From: JALHTG01 sp964528315
GTDB taxonomy: Archaea; Thermoproteota; Bathyarchaeia; 40CM-2-53-6; JALHTG01
DNA: 24,295 nt
Assembly (NCBI GenBank): GCA_964528315.1
Contig: CAZGRO010000004.1
Coordinates: forward strand, 1-24,295
Direction of reading: 5' to 3'
The notes under the pieces were generated by a model. That model saw only the letters and a program-made list of their open reading frames with translations, made no database searches and was not told where the DNA came from. How positions within the stretch are numbered: the stretch's first letter is position 1; every line of letters starts with the position of its first letter. A program made the translations under genes and the position numbers. Below are positions 1 to 7,541 of the stretch, piece by piece.

Positions 1-2
1 CT

Positions 3-137
3 GAATACGAGAAACTGATAGGAAGACTTGGAGACGGAACCGTGAGAATGGACGCCATCAACATCTCACACCTACTCTTCATCATAGCCATAGCGCTCGC
101 AAACGTGGGTTATATAGCAACGCGGAGGAAGAAGTAA
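3..137 (+). CDS. C-terminal end of a membrane-anchored protein (partial)
   Basis: The reading frame is open from the left edge and stops with TAA at 135-137; the start lies outside the window. The visible 44 residues end in one hydrophobic segment (HLLFIIAIALANVGYIAT) followed by the basic tail RRKK, so the protein has a C-terminal membrane helix with a positively charged cytoplasmic end. The stop codon overlaps the start codon of the next gene (TAATG), which indicates translational coupling and a common operon. Function cannot be judged from this fragment; it may be a surface protein or one subunit of a membrane complex with the next gene. Confidence 0.6.
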   Translation, partial: EYEKLIGRLGDGTVRMDAINISHLLFIIAIALANVGYIATRRKK

Positions 138-775
138 TGCCATATCCAACAGACCCCTTGATCCTCTCCGGAGCTTGGGCCTCGGTAATACTGACACTCA
201 TGGTCTACAGCTACGTGCTGTACAAGGAAAACTTAGCCTACAGGTTCACTGAACATACCTACATATCGACCTCCCTAGCAATCTCGGTAGTAGTGGCCTC
301 ACAGACCCTGACGAACAACGCGTTCCTGCCTCTGTCAAAAGGCGACATATCATACGTGATTCCGATAATCCTCGGGCTACTGCTATTCACCTTGCCCTTC
401 AGGCAGGTGAGATGGATAAGCAGATATCCACTCGCATTCGTTGTCGGCGTAGGCACAGGTCTCGCAATGAGAGGCGCCGTACACGCACAGATGGTCGCCC
501 AAGTCCTGACCGCAATAACACTTCCCAAGGCACCTCAACCCATCGACTGGTTCAATTTCTTTTTCTCCCTCATAGCGTTCCTGACATCAACAAGCTACTT
601 CATATTCACAAGGGAACACACAGGGTTCATGGCAATTCCGACGAAAATCGGAAGGTACATGATCATGCTAGCGCTCGGATCATACTTCGGAAACACAATA
701 CTCTTCAGAATGGCAATGCTTTCAGGCAGAGTCGAGGAGATTCTCAAAGTCTTCGGGATAATTCCCTGGCGCTAG
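137..775 (+). CDS. Polytopic membrane protein of unknown function, about six helices
   Basis: The 212-residue protein has about six hydrophobic stretches at roughly residues 10-30, 42-59, 71-88, 97-117, 138-157 and 172-196, joined by short loops. There are no recognisable catalytic motifs. The ATG overlaps the upstream stop codon (TAATG), so the two are likely co-translated and may form one membrane complex. I do not recognise the family. A pyrimidine-rich run just after the stop could end the transcript. The gene call is well supported by its composition and the coupled start; the function is unknown. Confidence 0.75.
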   Translation: MPYPTDPLILSGAWASVILTLMVYSYVLYKENLAYRFTEHTYISTSLAISVVVASQTLTNNAFLPLSKGDISYVIPIILGLLLFTLPFRQVRWISRYPLAFVVGVGTGLAMRGAVHAQMVAQVLTAITLPKAPQPIDWFNFFFSLIAFLTSTSYFIFTREHTGFMAIPTKIGRYMIMLALGSYFGNTILFRMAMLSGRVEEILKVFGIIPWR

Positions 776-794
776 TGCGATCTGCGCCAGTAAC

Positions 795-819
795 TTCCCT
801 TTTTCTTTCATCTTTCTTG
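795..819 (+). terminator. Pyrimidine/T-rich candidate terminator
   Basis: Twenty bases after the membrane-protein stop there is a C/T-rich run containing TTTTT and two further TTTC tracts. Archaeal intrinsic termination depends mainly on T-rich non-template tracts, so this could end the first operon. There is no clear stem-loop, so support is modest. Confidence 0.35.
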
Positions 820-898
820 GGGCAGCGGAGCTGATGCAGCAGAGGACAGATCACGGAAGGAATATTAGCGCGTGCCTGTGAGATTTATCTGATACTCA

Positions 899-1810
899 AT
901 GATATCCGATGCCCAAGCAGTTGTAACAGATCTGTTACGCGAGAAGACATTATGGCCTCAGATGCTTCTTGAATACTATCTAACGGTCGCAACCGGCTTG
1001 CGCAGATGCTCTCTTGTGACAATTCCAGCAGAGTGGCCAGACGCGGAAGACATTTCAAGACGAATCGATGACGCCTGCATTGAGGACTTCAAGCAACTGG
1101 CACATGAGAGAGATGTGATAAGGAAGATGAAGATGATCCGGAGTGTCAAAGAGAAGATGCGAAAGATTTCCCTGGCAGAGATCAGAAGCTCTCTATCGTA
1201 CAACAGCCACATCTCCTGGATCAACCGGTTGAGGCTTGAAGTGTTTGAAGTAGAGATCCGGCCTACAGTGAGGGAGCTTTTCATATACAAAGAGAAAGAC
1301 ATGAAGCTCAGGCTTGAGAACCTGATGAGGAAAAGACTGAGGTTTCGAGAAGAGTTCCTGAGACACGCAGGCCAATCAACCCCCAGATCGATAGCGGCTT
1401 ACCCAGAGGAACTCTACCCCGAGTACCTCACTGAAATCGGCGGGCTACTCGCCTACCCGGCCTGCTGTGTGAAGGCATACATAGAGGGGAGAGAACAGGA
1501 AAAACCGAGTGCTGAGCAAAGGGCAGCAGCTCAGATTTCTGACATTAGAGCCTTGGGCCTCGAACCCGACGTCTACGCGTATTTCTCAAAGGACTTTATT
1601 CCGTGTTCACCAACATGTGTGAATGCATCTGCCTTGGGTGGCAATTTTCATCAGGGACTGGCGACGGTTGACGGCAGACTTTCAGAGTTTCATCTTCAAT
1701 GCCTGAAGAAGAATGTTGATGCGGTTGGTTCATACGTGCAGAGAATTGAGGAACACAGGGCCAAGATCAGCCTAAGATCAAGGGAATTGGGGATTGAGGC
1801 GGTAAGGTAG
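899..1810 (+). CDS. DUF483-like protein with CC...CxxxC cysteine motif and helical N-terminus
   Basis: This 303-residue soluble protein has two parts. Residues 1-160 are charged and strongly helical (many K, R and E). Residues 170-275 carry a cysteine pattern: AYPACCVKAY (C189, C190), then PCSPTC (C236, C240) and a later C268. The YPxCC followed by PCxxxC arrangement resembles the DUF483-type family of uncharacterised prokaryotic proteins as I remember it; this assignment is from memory and is not certain. The cysteine set suggests metal or Fe-S binding, which is inference. The ATG at 899 has an AATATTA box about 35 bases upstream, consistent with a short leader. It converges with the next gene, with stop codons 8 bases apart. 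Confidence 0.7.
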   Translation: MISDAQAVVTDLLREKTLWPQMLLEYYLTVATGLRRCSLVTIPAEWPDAEDISRRIDDACIEDFKQLAHERDVIRKMKMIRSVKEKMRKISLAEIRSSLSYNSHISWINRLRLEVFEVEIRPTVRELFIYKEKDMKLRLENLMRKRLRFREEFLRHAGQSTPRSIAAYPEELYPEYLTEIGGLLAYPACCVKAYIEGREQEKPSAEQRAAAQISDIRALGLEPDVYAYFSKDFIPCSPTCVNASALGGNFHQGLATVDGRLSEFHLQCLKKNVDAVGSYVQRIEEHRAKISLRSRELGIEAVR

Positions 1811-1818
1811 CTGTATCG

Positions 1819-2211
1819 CTATTGTGATCTGGAGTCTCGAGCTTCTTCTGAACGTTGCTCTCGCGAGTAGAGCATAGATCCGATGGGGCCTCCGATGGCG
1901 AATCCGAATAGTATCAGCATAAGCACGTGTATGTAGTCGATTGAGAAGGTGCCAACTCCGAAGAATATGTTGACAATTGAGGCAAGGGCAGCTGCCTTGA
2001 GACCAATCGCCCATGATCGGTCTCTCAGGCGACTGGAAAGAAATCTCCCTCCCATGATGCCTCCTGCCAGAACGGTCACAAACATCAAAACGACATACAT
2101 ATTCCCTTGAAGCCCCAGGAACCCGATCACACCAGTGTAGATCCAGAAGGGTATGTTTGCAAGTGCAGCAGTAGCGAAGAATAACCCGAAACTCGGCCTA
2201 CCTCTGTGCAA
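1819..2211 (-). CDS. Small four-helix membrane protein of unknown function
   Basis: A 130-residue protein with about four hydrophobic segments (roughly residues 8-30, 38-56, 66-84 and 92-112) and a polar C-terminal tail. Glycine-rich pairs such as AGGIMGGRF and FAIGGPIGSML recall helix-packing motifs in small membrane proteins, but no family is recognised. The start is TTG; an in-frame TAA lies two codons upstream, so no longer version exists, and the only other candidate start is an internal GTG within the first helix. It is divergent from the mutL-like gene and shares its 65-base upstream region. Confidence 0.6.
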   Translation of the reverse strand: MHRGRPSFGLFFATAALANIPFWIYTGVIGFLGLQGNMYVVLMFVTVLAGGIMGGRFLSSRLRDRSWAIGLKAAALASIVNIFFGVGTFSIDYIHVLMLILFGFAIGGPIGSMLYSREQRSEEARDSRSQ

Positions 2212-2246
2212 ATCTTAAATCCTCAGCGCTGAATTATGCGGGCAGC

Positions 2247-2253
2247 AATATAT
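2247..2253 (+). promoter_or_regulatory. TATA box of the mutL-like operon
   Basis: AATATAT is centred about 27 bases before ATG at 2277, the usual archaeal TATA-to-start-site distance. This implies a leaderless or nearly leaderless mRNA beginning at the GTG/ATG pair 2274/2277, and argues against the upstream TTG at 2259. Confidence 0.5.
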
Positions 2254-2276
2254 CACGATTGGGTTCCAATAGTGTG

Positions 2277-4136
2277 ATGAATGAAATGAGCCAGACACCC
2301 GCATTTGACCTCGACAAGATCAACATCATTCTTGCGACGGACTGTGGAAGCACGACAAGCAAAGCGAGATTCTTCAGAAAACTCGGGAAGGAATATCGTT
2401 TTGTCGCAAGCGGCGAGGCGCCTACGACAGTCGAGGCGCCCTATGAAGACGTGACATTGGGTGTACGAAATGCGGTGAGAGAAGTTGAAGAACTGACGGG
2501 ACACAAGCTTCTGTCAGATGAGGGGATTATCGTGCCATCGCAAGGAAGTGCTGGAACGGATCTTTATGTTACTACAAGCAGCGCGGGCGGGGGATTACAG
2601 ATGATGGTGACCGGGGTCATCAAGAGCATGACTGCGGAAAGCGCGGAACGTGCCGCACTAGGAGCAGGCTCCATAGTCATGGACGTAATTTCTGTGGATG
2701 ATGGCAGGCGGACTTACCAGAAGATTGACAGAATACGTCGTCTGAGGCCGGACATGATCCTCATCTCGGGAGGAACCGACGGAGGAACAGTGCGACACGT
2801 ACTTGGCATAGCTGAGCTCATCGCCACGGCTGAACCCAAGGCTAGACTCGGTGCGGGCTATGATCTTCCCATAGTCTACGCAGGGAATAAGGAAGCCAGA
2901 GAACAGGCCAGGAAGATATTGAGCACCAAGTTCGCACTGAAGATCGTGGACAACATTCGTCCAGCTCTTTCACAGGAGAATCCGGAGCCCGCTCGAGACG
3001 CAATTCACGAACTCTTCATGGAGCATGTTATGTCGCATGCCCCGGGATATGACCGACTCATGAAATGGACTTCTGTCCCGATAATGCCTACTCCTGCGGG
3101 GGAGGGAAAGATGTTTCGGACTCTGGCGGAGATGAGAGACGTCAATGTGATAGGGGTCGGTCTCGGCGGAGCCACAACAAACGTGTACAGTGTATACGAT
3201 AGGAAGTTCGTGAGGACGGTCAGCGCGAATCTGGGCATGAGCTACAGCATATGCAATGTCCTGAAGGAAACGGGCATCAAGAACATTATGCGTTGGCTTC
3301 CTTTCGAGATGGACGAGGTCGTCGTTAGAAACCGCCTCAGGAACAAGATGATTAGGCCTACAATCATTCCGCAGTTGATTGACGCACTTGTGTTGGAGCA
3401 TGCAGTTGCAAGAGAGGCGCTTCGGTTAGGGTTTGCTCATCACAAATCCTTAGCCAGAGGCCTCCGCGGAGTTCAGAGGCAGCGCGACGTGAGTGACCTA
3501 TTTGAGCAATCTATGGAAGAAGAGTCCTACATAGATATGATGAGGATCAACATAATTGCAGGAACAGGAGGCCTGCTATCTCACGCACCAAGAAGAGCCC
3601 AGACGGCCCTGATACTCACCGACGCATTTCAGCCAGAGGGAGTCACGAAACTGGCGCAGGACAGTGTCTTCATGATGCCTCATCTAGGAGTCCTGTCAAC
3701 TGTTCATGCTCAGGCCGCCATGGAGATCTTTGAGAAAGACTGCCTGGTTCGGATCGGAACGTGCATAGCAACGAAGGGATCAGAGGAAACAGAGGAGAGC
3801 ATAACGGCAACGGTCGAACTGGATCTGCCTGACGGCAGTAGTCGTACTGAGGAGATCAAGCAGGGCGAGATTAGATTGACACCGTTGGGAGAAGGACAGT
3901 TCGCCGAAGCAAAGATCAAACCAAGGTCGGATTTGGATGTCGGCGCGGGCCCGGGAAAGGAGCTGGAGATAAAGATTGAGGGAGGAGTTGTCGGAATAAT
4001 GCTTGACGGAAGGGGAAGACCTCTTGCCCTCCCGGAGGATGATGGGACTAGGCGTAGACAGCTTGTCAAGTGGTTCAGGGCAATAGACGCATACCCGCAA
4101 GCAGCCCTCGATCGATACGAGAAGGCTCTTGGTTAG
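2277..4136 (+). CDS. MutL/GlmL-family ASKHA ATPase, accessory protein of B12-dependent mutases
   Basis: The 619-residue product (625 if the TTG at 2259 is used) matches the MutL family named for the gene between the glutamate mutase subunits glmS and glmE. The phosphate-1 motif of the actin/Hsp70-like fold is clear: DCGSTTSKARF at residues 22-32. Other glycine-rich signatures are LISGGTDGG, VGLGGATTNVYS and NIIAGTGGLLSHAP. Members of this family are thought to act as ATP-dependent reactivation or assembly factors for adenosylcobalamin mutases; that role is family knowledge, partly inferred. Full length and no disruption. The stop overlaps the ribosome-binding site of the next gene, so the two form an operon. 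No mutase gene is visible here, so its client must be encoded elsewhere. Family assignment is strong, the exact client unknown. Confidence 0.88.
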   Translation: MNEMSQTPAFDLDKINIILATDCGSTTSKARFFRKLGKEYRFVASGEAPTTVEAPYEDVTLGVRNAVREVEELTGHKLLSDEGIIVPSQGSAGTDLYVTTSSAGGGLQMMVTGVIKSMTAESAERAALGAGSIVMDVISVDDGRRTYQKIDRIRRLRPDMILISGGTDGGTVRHVLGIAELIATAEPKARLGAGYDLPIVYAGNKEAREQARKILSTKFALKIVDNIRPALSQENPEPARDAIHELFMEHVMSHAPGYDRLMKWTSVPIMPTPAGEGKMFRTLAEMRDVNVIGVGLGGATTNVYSVYDRKFVRTVSANLGMSYSICNVLKETGIKNIMRWLPFEMDEVVVRNRLRNKMIRPTIIPQLIDALVLEHAVAREALRLGFAHHKSLARGLRGVQRQRDVSDLFEQSMEEESYIDMMRINIIAGTGGLLSHAPRRAQTALILTDAFQPEGVTKLAQDSVFMMPHLGVLSTVHAQAAMEIFEKDCLVRIGTCIATKGSEETEESITATVELDLPDGSSRTEEIKQGEIRLTPLGEGQFAEAKIKPRSDLDVGAGPGKELEIKIEGGVVGIMLDGRGRPLALPEDDGTRRRQLVKWFRAIDAYPQAALDRYEKALG

Positions 4137-4140
4137 GTGA
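4135..4140 (+). promoter_or_regulatory. Shine-Dalgarno AGGTGA that fixes the start of the KOW-like gene
   Basis: AGGTGA lies 7 bases before ATG at 4148 and partly overlaps the stop codon of the preceding gene. It supports that ATG over an in-frame upstream ATG at 4070 that would overlap the mutL-like gene by 67 bases. Confidence 0.6.
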
Positions 4141-4147
4141 CCGAGAA

Positions 4148-5287
4148 ATGGCATTGGCATATACCCCCGGACTCAAAGTGAAAAAGAAGACAGTAATCCA
4201 AAAGGTGCGGAGACTCCCAATACCCGGCGAGGTACTGGTCAAGAAGGATGATGTTCTGGATTTTGACACGATAGTCGCGAGAACAAGAGTGCCGGGCGAT
4301 GTCGAGACTATCAGGGCCTCTCAGATCCTAGGAATAGAAGCGGACGACATCGAGGAGTTGGGGCAATACATGTTGAAGAGGCCAGGAGAAACTGTGCGGA
4401 AAGGGGAGGTCATTGCTAGGAGAGTTGCCTTCTTTGGGCTGTCTAAGGCATTCGTTGAATCTCCTATCGACGGAACCATAGAGCATGTCTCAGATGTGAC
4501 GGGCCAGGTGACGATCCGAGAGGATCCTGTGCCGGTGGAAGTCAAGGCGTACATTCCAGGCAAAGTGGTCTCAGAGATTCCGAAGGAAGGAGTGGTCGTT
4601 GAGACAGACGCTGCAATAATACAAGGAATATTTGGCATTGGCGGAGAAACGCATGGACAAATCAGAGTAGTTGCCAACTCACCTGAGGACACTTTGACGG
4701 AAGATCTCGTGACTTCCGGGGATGTAGGCAAGGTTCTCATAGGAGGGTCACTTGTCACGGCAGAAGCATTGAAAAAAGCGGCCAGCATTGGAGTCAGAGG
4801 CATAGTGTCTGGCGGGGTTCAAGACAAGGATCTGAAAGACCTGTTGGGATATGAGATTGGCGTTGCGATCACGGGACAAGAGGAGTCTGTCGTGACATTG
4901 ATCATCACAGAAGGGTTTGGGAAGATGCGCATGTCAAGCAGGACGTTTGAACTCTTGAAATCTTGCGAAGGTATGGAGGGGGCTCTGAACGGCGCCACGC
5001 AGATACGGGCCGGCGTCATAAGACCAGAGATCATCATTCCTAGGATCACAGTCTCCAAGGAAGAACCGGAGAGAGAGAAGACGATCATTAGCAAAGGTAT
5101 GCAGCCAGGCATGACAGTCAGAGTAATCGCTGAGCCCTACTTCGGGGCCATTGGCACGATCATCTCTTTGCCAGCGGAACTCGAAGAGGTGGAATCTGAG
5201 TCATCGGTTAGGATCCTAGAAGTAGAGTTGGAAGACGGAAGAAAGGCGGTCATACCCAGAGCCAATGTGGAGATAATCGAGCTTTAG
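4148..5287 (+). CDS. Uncharacterised partner of MutL with barrel-sandwich-like and KOW-like regions
   Basis: The 379-residue protein (start chosen by its AGGTGA site) shows three regions. Residues 20-175 contain repeated short beta/turn elements (LPIPGEVLVKKDD, SPIDGTIEHVSD, AYIPGKVVSEIPKEG) that resemble barrel-sandwich hybrid folds of biotinyl/lipoyl-like and RnfC-like proteins, without a lipoylated or biotinylated lysine motif. Residues 185-300 form a glycine-rich alpha/beta region (VLIGGSLVTAEALKKAA, GVRGIVSGGV). Residues 318-379 (GMTVRVIAEPYFGAIGTI, then GRKAVIPRANVEII) look like a KOW/SH3-type barrel. It follows the mutL-like gene with an 11-base gap, so both are surely co-transcribed and probably act together. 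I know no assigned function. Domain readings are by eye; the operon link is firm. Confidence 0.8.
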   Translation: MALAYTPGLKVKKKTVIQKVRRLPIPGEVLVKKDDVLDFDTIVARTRVPGDVETIRASQILGIEADDIEELGQYMLKRPGETVRKGEVIARRVAFFGLSKAFVESPIDGTIEHVSDVTGQVTIREDPVPVEVKAYIPGKVVSEIPKEGVVVETDAAIIQGIFGIGGETHGQIRVVANSPEDTLTEDLVTSGDVGKVLIGGSLVTAEALKKAASIGVRGIVSGGVQDKDLKDLLGYEIGVAITGQEESVVTLIITEGFGKMRMSSRTFELLKSCEGMEGALNGATQIRAGVIRPEIIIPRITVSKEEPEREKTIISKGMQPGMTVRVIAEPYFGAIGTIISLPAELEEVESESSVRILEVELEDGRKAVIPRANVEIIEL

Positions 5288-5509
5288 TCCAGTCATGGTG
5301 AACGGATCAACGTTGACGATGACGCAGCACCCCAAAGCTTAGTTCAAACAAGACCACGATCTTTCCTCAACTTTACAACCTGTTCCCTCACTGAGAATCC
5401 TTCAGCGGCAGAAAATCCCAGATCTACAGAGACTGAGTTGTCTCATGAATACCCCTGAAACTGCAAACCCTATTGGTAGAGAAGTCACTAGTATTGTAGG
5501 AATCTGTGT

Positions 5510-5516
5510 GGAGGTG
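5510..5516 (+). promoter_or_regulatory. Strong Shine-Dalgarno GGAGGTG
   Basis: GGAGGTG lies 5 bases before ATG 5522. It fixes the start of the deiminase-like gene and shows that this gene, unlike several leaderless neighbours, has an untranslated leader. Confidence 0.7.
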
Positions 5517-5521
5517 TTGAA

Positions 5522-6445
5522 ATGTTTGGAGCTCAGTCCGAGTACAGGCCGTTGAGAAGAGTGTTGATGCATACCCCGAGAGAATCAATTGGACTTGTGA
5601 ACGAAAAGAACTACGGACGTTACCTGTTCGCGACTCCCGTCTTCCGAAGAAGGTTCATTGAGGAACATGAGCAACTCGTGAGGCTGTTGGAATCTGAAGG
5701 CGTGGATGTGTTACTTGTTGAAGAACTATTGAGGGACAATCATGAGGCGTCTATACGCATCCGTCATCAGCCTAATCTCACGTATATCAGAGATACAATC
5801 ACAATAGCGAATAGTGGATACATCAAAATGAAAATGACCTCTAAAGTGAGAGGTCCGGAGCCTGAGATTTCGGAACAAGCAGCGAGAAAACTGCAGATTC
5901 CATGCATGCTTCAGGTTTCAGGAGAGGGACGCCTTGAGGGGGGCGACCTTGTCTACTTAGATGACGAGACTCTTCTGATCGGAGTCGGAGCGAGATCGAA
6001 CCTGCATGGCGTCATACAGCTTGCGAAGTCAGCTCTTGGCATGTGCCTGAGCCAAATTGTAGCGGTGCCTCTCTCTCCCTGGAATATCCACCTAGATGGA
6101 GCCTTCATGACAATTGATGGGGATCTTGCTCTGGGTCACCCGGAATCGCTCGCAAAACCTGCGACCCTATTCGAGAAGGGAAGAAGGGCTCGGAGACTCA
6201 GGCTGCTTCCCTGGCTCGGGAAAAGAGGGATCGAATTCATCAAGATAGATTCCTTTGAGAGATTCATGAAAGGCACTAATGCCATATGCCTAGCGCCTCG
6301 AAAATGCATCGTCTACAAATGGAATGATGAAGTCGCTAGAAGTTTGAAGAAGCATGGAGCTGAGGTCTTAGAGATAGAGGGAACTGAGCTTCTGCGAGGA
6401 GGAGGAGGCCCGCACTGTATAACTGCCCCAATATTGAGGACGTAA
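5522..6445 (+). CDS. Arginine deiminase / guanidino-group-modifying superfamily hydrolase
   Basis: The 307-residue protein carries the whole motif set of the superfamily that includes arginine deiminase, DDAH and amidinotransferases: PNLTYIRDT (N85, R90, D91), EGGD (E139-D142), HLD (H190, D192) and GGGGPHCIT with the presumed nucleophile C299. These enzymes attack the guanidino carbon of arginine or derivatives through a covalent thiouronium intermediate, releasing ammonia or an amine and leaving citrulline. Length is nearer DDAH-like and citrulline-pathway hydrolases than classical ArcA of about 400 residues, which has an inserted helical domain; the GGGGPxC motif is more like ArcA. No arginine-pathway genes (arcB, arcC) are adjacent. 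Substrate is therefore undecided: free arginine, a methylated arginine or agmatine-like compounds. Catalytic competence looks likely. Confidence 0.85.
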   Translation: MFGAQSEYRPLRRVLMHTPRESIGLVNEKNYGRYLFATPVFRRRFIEEHEQLVRLLESEGVDVLLVEELLRDNHEASIRIRHQPNLTYIRDTITIANSGYIKMKMTSKVRGPEPEISEQAARKLQIPCMLQVSGEGRLEGGDLVYLDDETLLIGVGARSNLHGVIQLAKSALGMCLSQIVAVPLSPWNIHLDGAFMTIDGDLALGHPESLAKPATLFEKGRRARRLRLLPWLGKRGIEFIKIDSFERFMKGTNAICLAPRKCIVYKWNDEVARSLKKHGAEVLEIEGTELLRGGGGPHCITAPILRT

Positions 6446-6669
6446 CATACAGGAGGATGCGATCATCAACTCCACGATCAAAGATCGGATACGAGACGTA
6501 GGTGGTCTGAAGAAACGGCACGAAAGCTGGAGGAGGATGAAGGACTGCGCATCGTGAGTAATATGCAAGACTTTGCTGGAGAGGATTCCTGTTCATGCCG
6601 ATCCATCAAAGCAGGTTTCGAATCAATATCTGCAATATACTGCAGGACTGCCGTAAGTCCCCGCTTTGC

Positions 6670-7236
6670 TCATGCCCTGTTTCTCACGACCTTCAATAGA
6701 TCTGCTTTCGTAATTATGCCTGTGATACTGCCTCTCTTTGTAACAATCACAGCCGGACTATATTGGAGCAGGGTTGATACGGCAGAAAGTGGAGATTCTT
6801 CATCTAGCTGCGGAAATGGCTCATCCATGATCTCTTCCACACGTTTTCGAGAGAGCTCAGCAAGATTCTTTACCCTCAGAATCTGAGCGAGCATAGTTTT
6901 CTCAGACACGCTTCCGACTGCAAATCGACCATCAAGGACCGGAAGCTGTGAGTATCCGGATTGCCTCATCAACTCCGTGGCTCTGGAAACAGCGTCTTGT
7001 CGTCGTACTCCCAAGACTTTCTTGTTGGCGAGTTCCTTCACTTTCATTTCGACCCTTCTTTCCAACTCTTCAAGCGCATCGAAAATTCTCTTTGTTCGCT
7101 CATAGGATGGACTGATCTTCAACGCCTCGATCTTGGCAATCATTGATTGGCTGACTCCCGCTAACAGAGCCAGCTCTTTTTGGCTAAGGTTGAGGCTCTT
7201 TCTTCGCCTGGGTATTTCTTCCAGCTTAGGCAACAT
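6670..7236 (-). CDS. HTH-XRE transcription regulator with paired CBS domains
   Basis: Residues 1-55 form a helix-turn-helix of the Xre/Cro type (LSQKELALLAGVSQSMIAKIE); residues 70-115 and 130-185 form two CBS motifs, the second ending in GIITKADLLKVV. This is the archaeal HTH-CBS class related to COG3620. CBS pairs bind adenosyl ligands such as AMP, ATP, SAM or methylthioadenosine. The start MLPKLEEI fits the family and a TATA-like box CATATAC about 29 bases upstream; in-frame ATGs at 7242 and 7281 are alternatives (190 and 203 residues). It converges on the deiminase gene and is divergent from the SAM synthetase gene, so it may regulate that gene in response to SAM; this is inference. Identity of the domains is certain, ligand unknown. 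Confidence 0.88.
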   Translation of the reverse strand: MLPKLEEIPRRRKSLNLSQKELALLAGVSQSMIAKIEALKISPSYERTKRIFDALEELERRVEMKVKELANKKVLGVRRQDAVSRATELMRQSGYSQLPVLDGRFAVGSVSEKTMLAQILRVKNLAELSRKRVEEIMDEPFPQLDEESPLSAVSTLLQYSPAVIVTKRGSITGIITKADLLKVVRNRA

Positions 7237-7261
7237 AGACATCAATTGTGTGAATGCTCCG

Positions 7262-7268
7262 GTATATG
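7262..7268 (-). promoter_or_regulatory. Candidate TATA box of the HTH-CBS gene
   Basis: On the minus strand this reads CATATAC, centred about 29 bases before the ATG at 7236 and 24 before that at 7242. It supports a short-leader transcript starting within the longer reading frame, making the outermost ATG (7281) unlikely. Confidence 0.4.
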
Positions 7269-7470
7269 ACTTGATCCCCATCCACCGGACCGCAGCACCT
7301 CAAGCCACTAGAAGACTTACTTTGATCCTCAACAATCAAGAGGACTGACTGGGTATATTGGCCGGGAATGTTGTCTTGGCAATGTGCTTCTTGAGATCAC
7401 GCAAAAGAATGGCATCATACCAAAATCGTGAAACGGTTCAAAGGATCGACTGCCTGATTGCTGCCAGCCC

Positions 7471-7484
7471 ATTCCTATAGGAAT
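7471..7484. promoter_or_regulatory. Perfect 14-bp palindrome, operator candidate upstream of mat
   Basis: ATTCCTATAGGAAT is its own reverse complement and overlaps a second perfect palindrome, GAATATTC (7481-7488), giving three ATTC/GAAT half-sites in 18 bases. It ends 18 bases before the TATA box of the SAM synthetase gene, a location where archaeal activators or repressors often bind. A dimeric helix-turn-helix protein is the expected ligand; the HTH-CBS product next door is the obvious candidate but unproven. Confidence 0.5.
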
Positions 7485-7502
7485 ATTCTGGACCCCAAGG
7501 TA

Positions 7503-7509
7503 TTAATAT
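7503..7509 (+). promoter_or_regulatory. TATA box of mat
   Basis: TTAATAT is centred about 36 bases before ATG 7542, predicting transcription start near 7532 and a leader of about 10 bases without a Shine-Dalgarno site. Confidence 0.5.
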
Positions 7510-7541
7510 CATGAGCGTGTTCCCCCCTCTGAGACGGCTAT

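Noticed and set aside
2259..2276. TTG start of the mutL-like gene
   Set aside because: The TATA box at 2247-2253 places transcription start near 2276, after this codon; ATG 2277 fits better.
2970..3401. Minus-strand 143-codon open frame inside the mutL-like gene
   Set aside because: Shadow frame opposite strongly conserved ASKHA motifs; composition rich in H, R and S as expected of an antisense frame.
4070..4147. Upstream ATG extending the KOW-like protein by 26 residues
   Set aside because: The extra residues overlap the mutL-like gene in another frame and are not protein-like, while the ATG at 4148 has a well-placed AGGTGA.
5429..5444. GAGAC-TGAGTT-GTCTC hairpin in the gap before the deiminase gene
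   Set aside because: Arms of only five bases are expected by chance in a gap of this length; no T-tract or promoter relation.
6446..6560. Open frame of about 35 codons reading IQEDAIINSTIKDRIRD... just after the deiminase gene
   Set aside because: It looks protein-like but has no ATG, GTG or TTG before its last few codons and an in-frame stop precedes it; at most a relic.
6554..6886. Plus-strand 110-codon open frame
   Set aside because: Most of it is antisense to the HTH-CBS gene, whose protein motifs are unmistakable; no ribosome-binding site or family resemblance.
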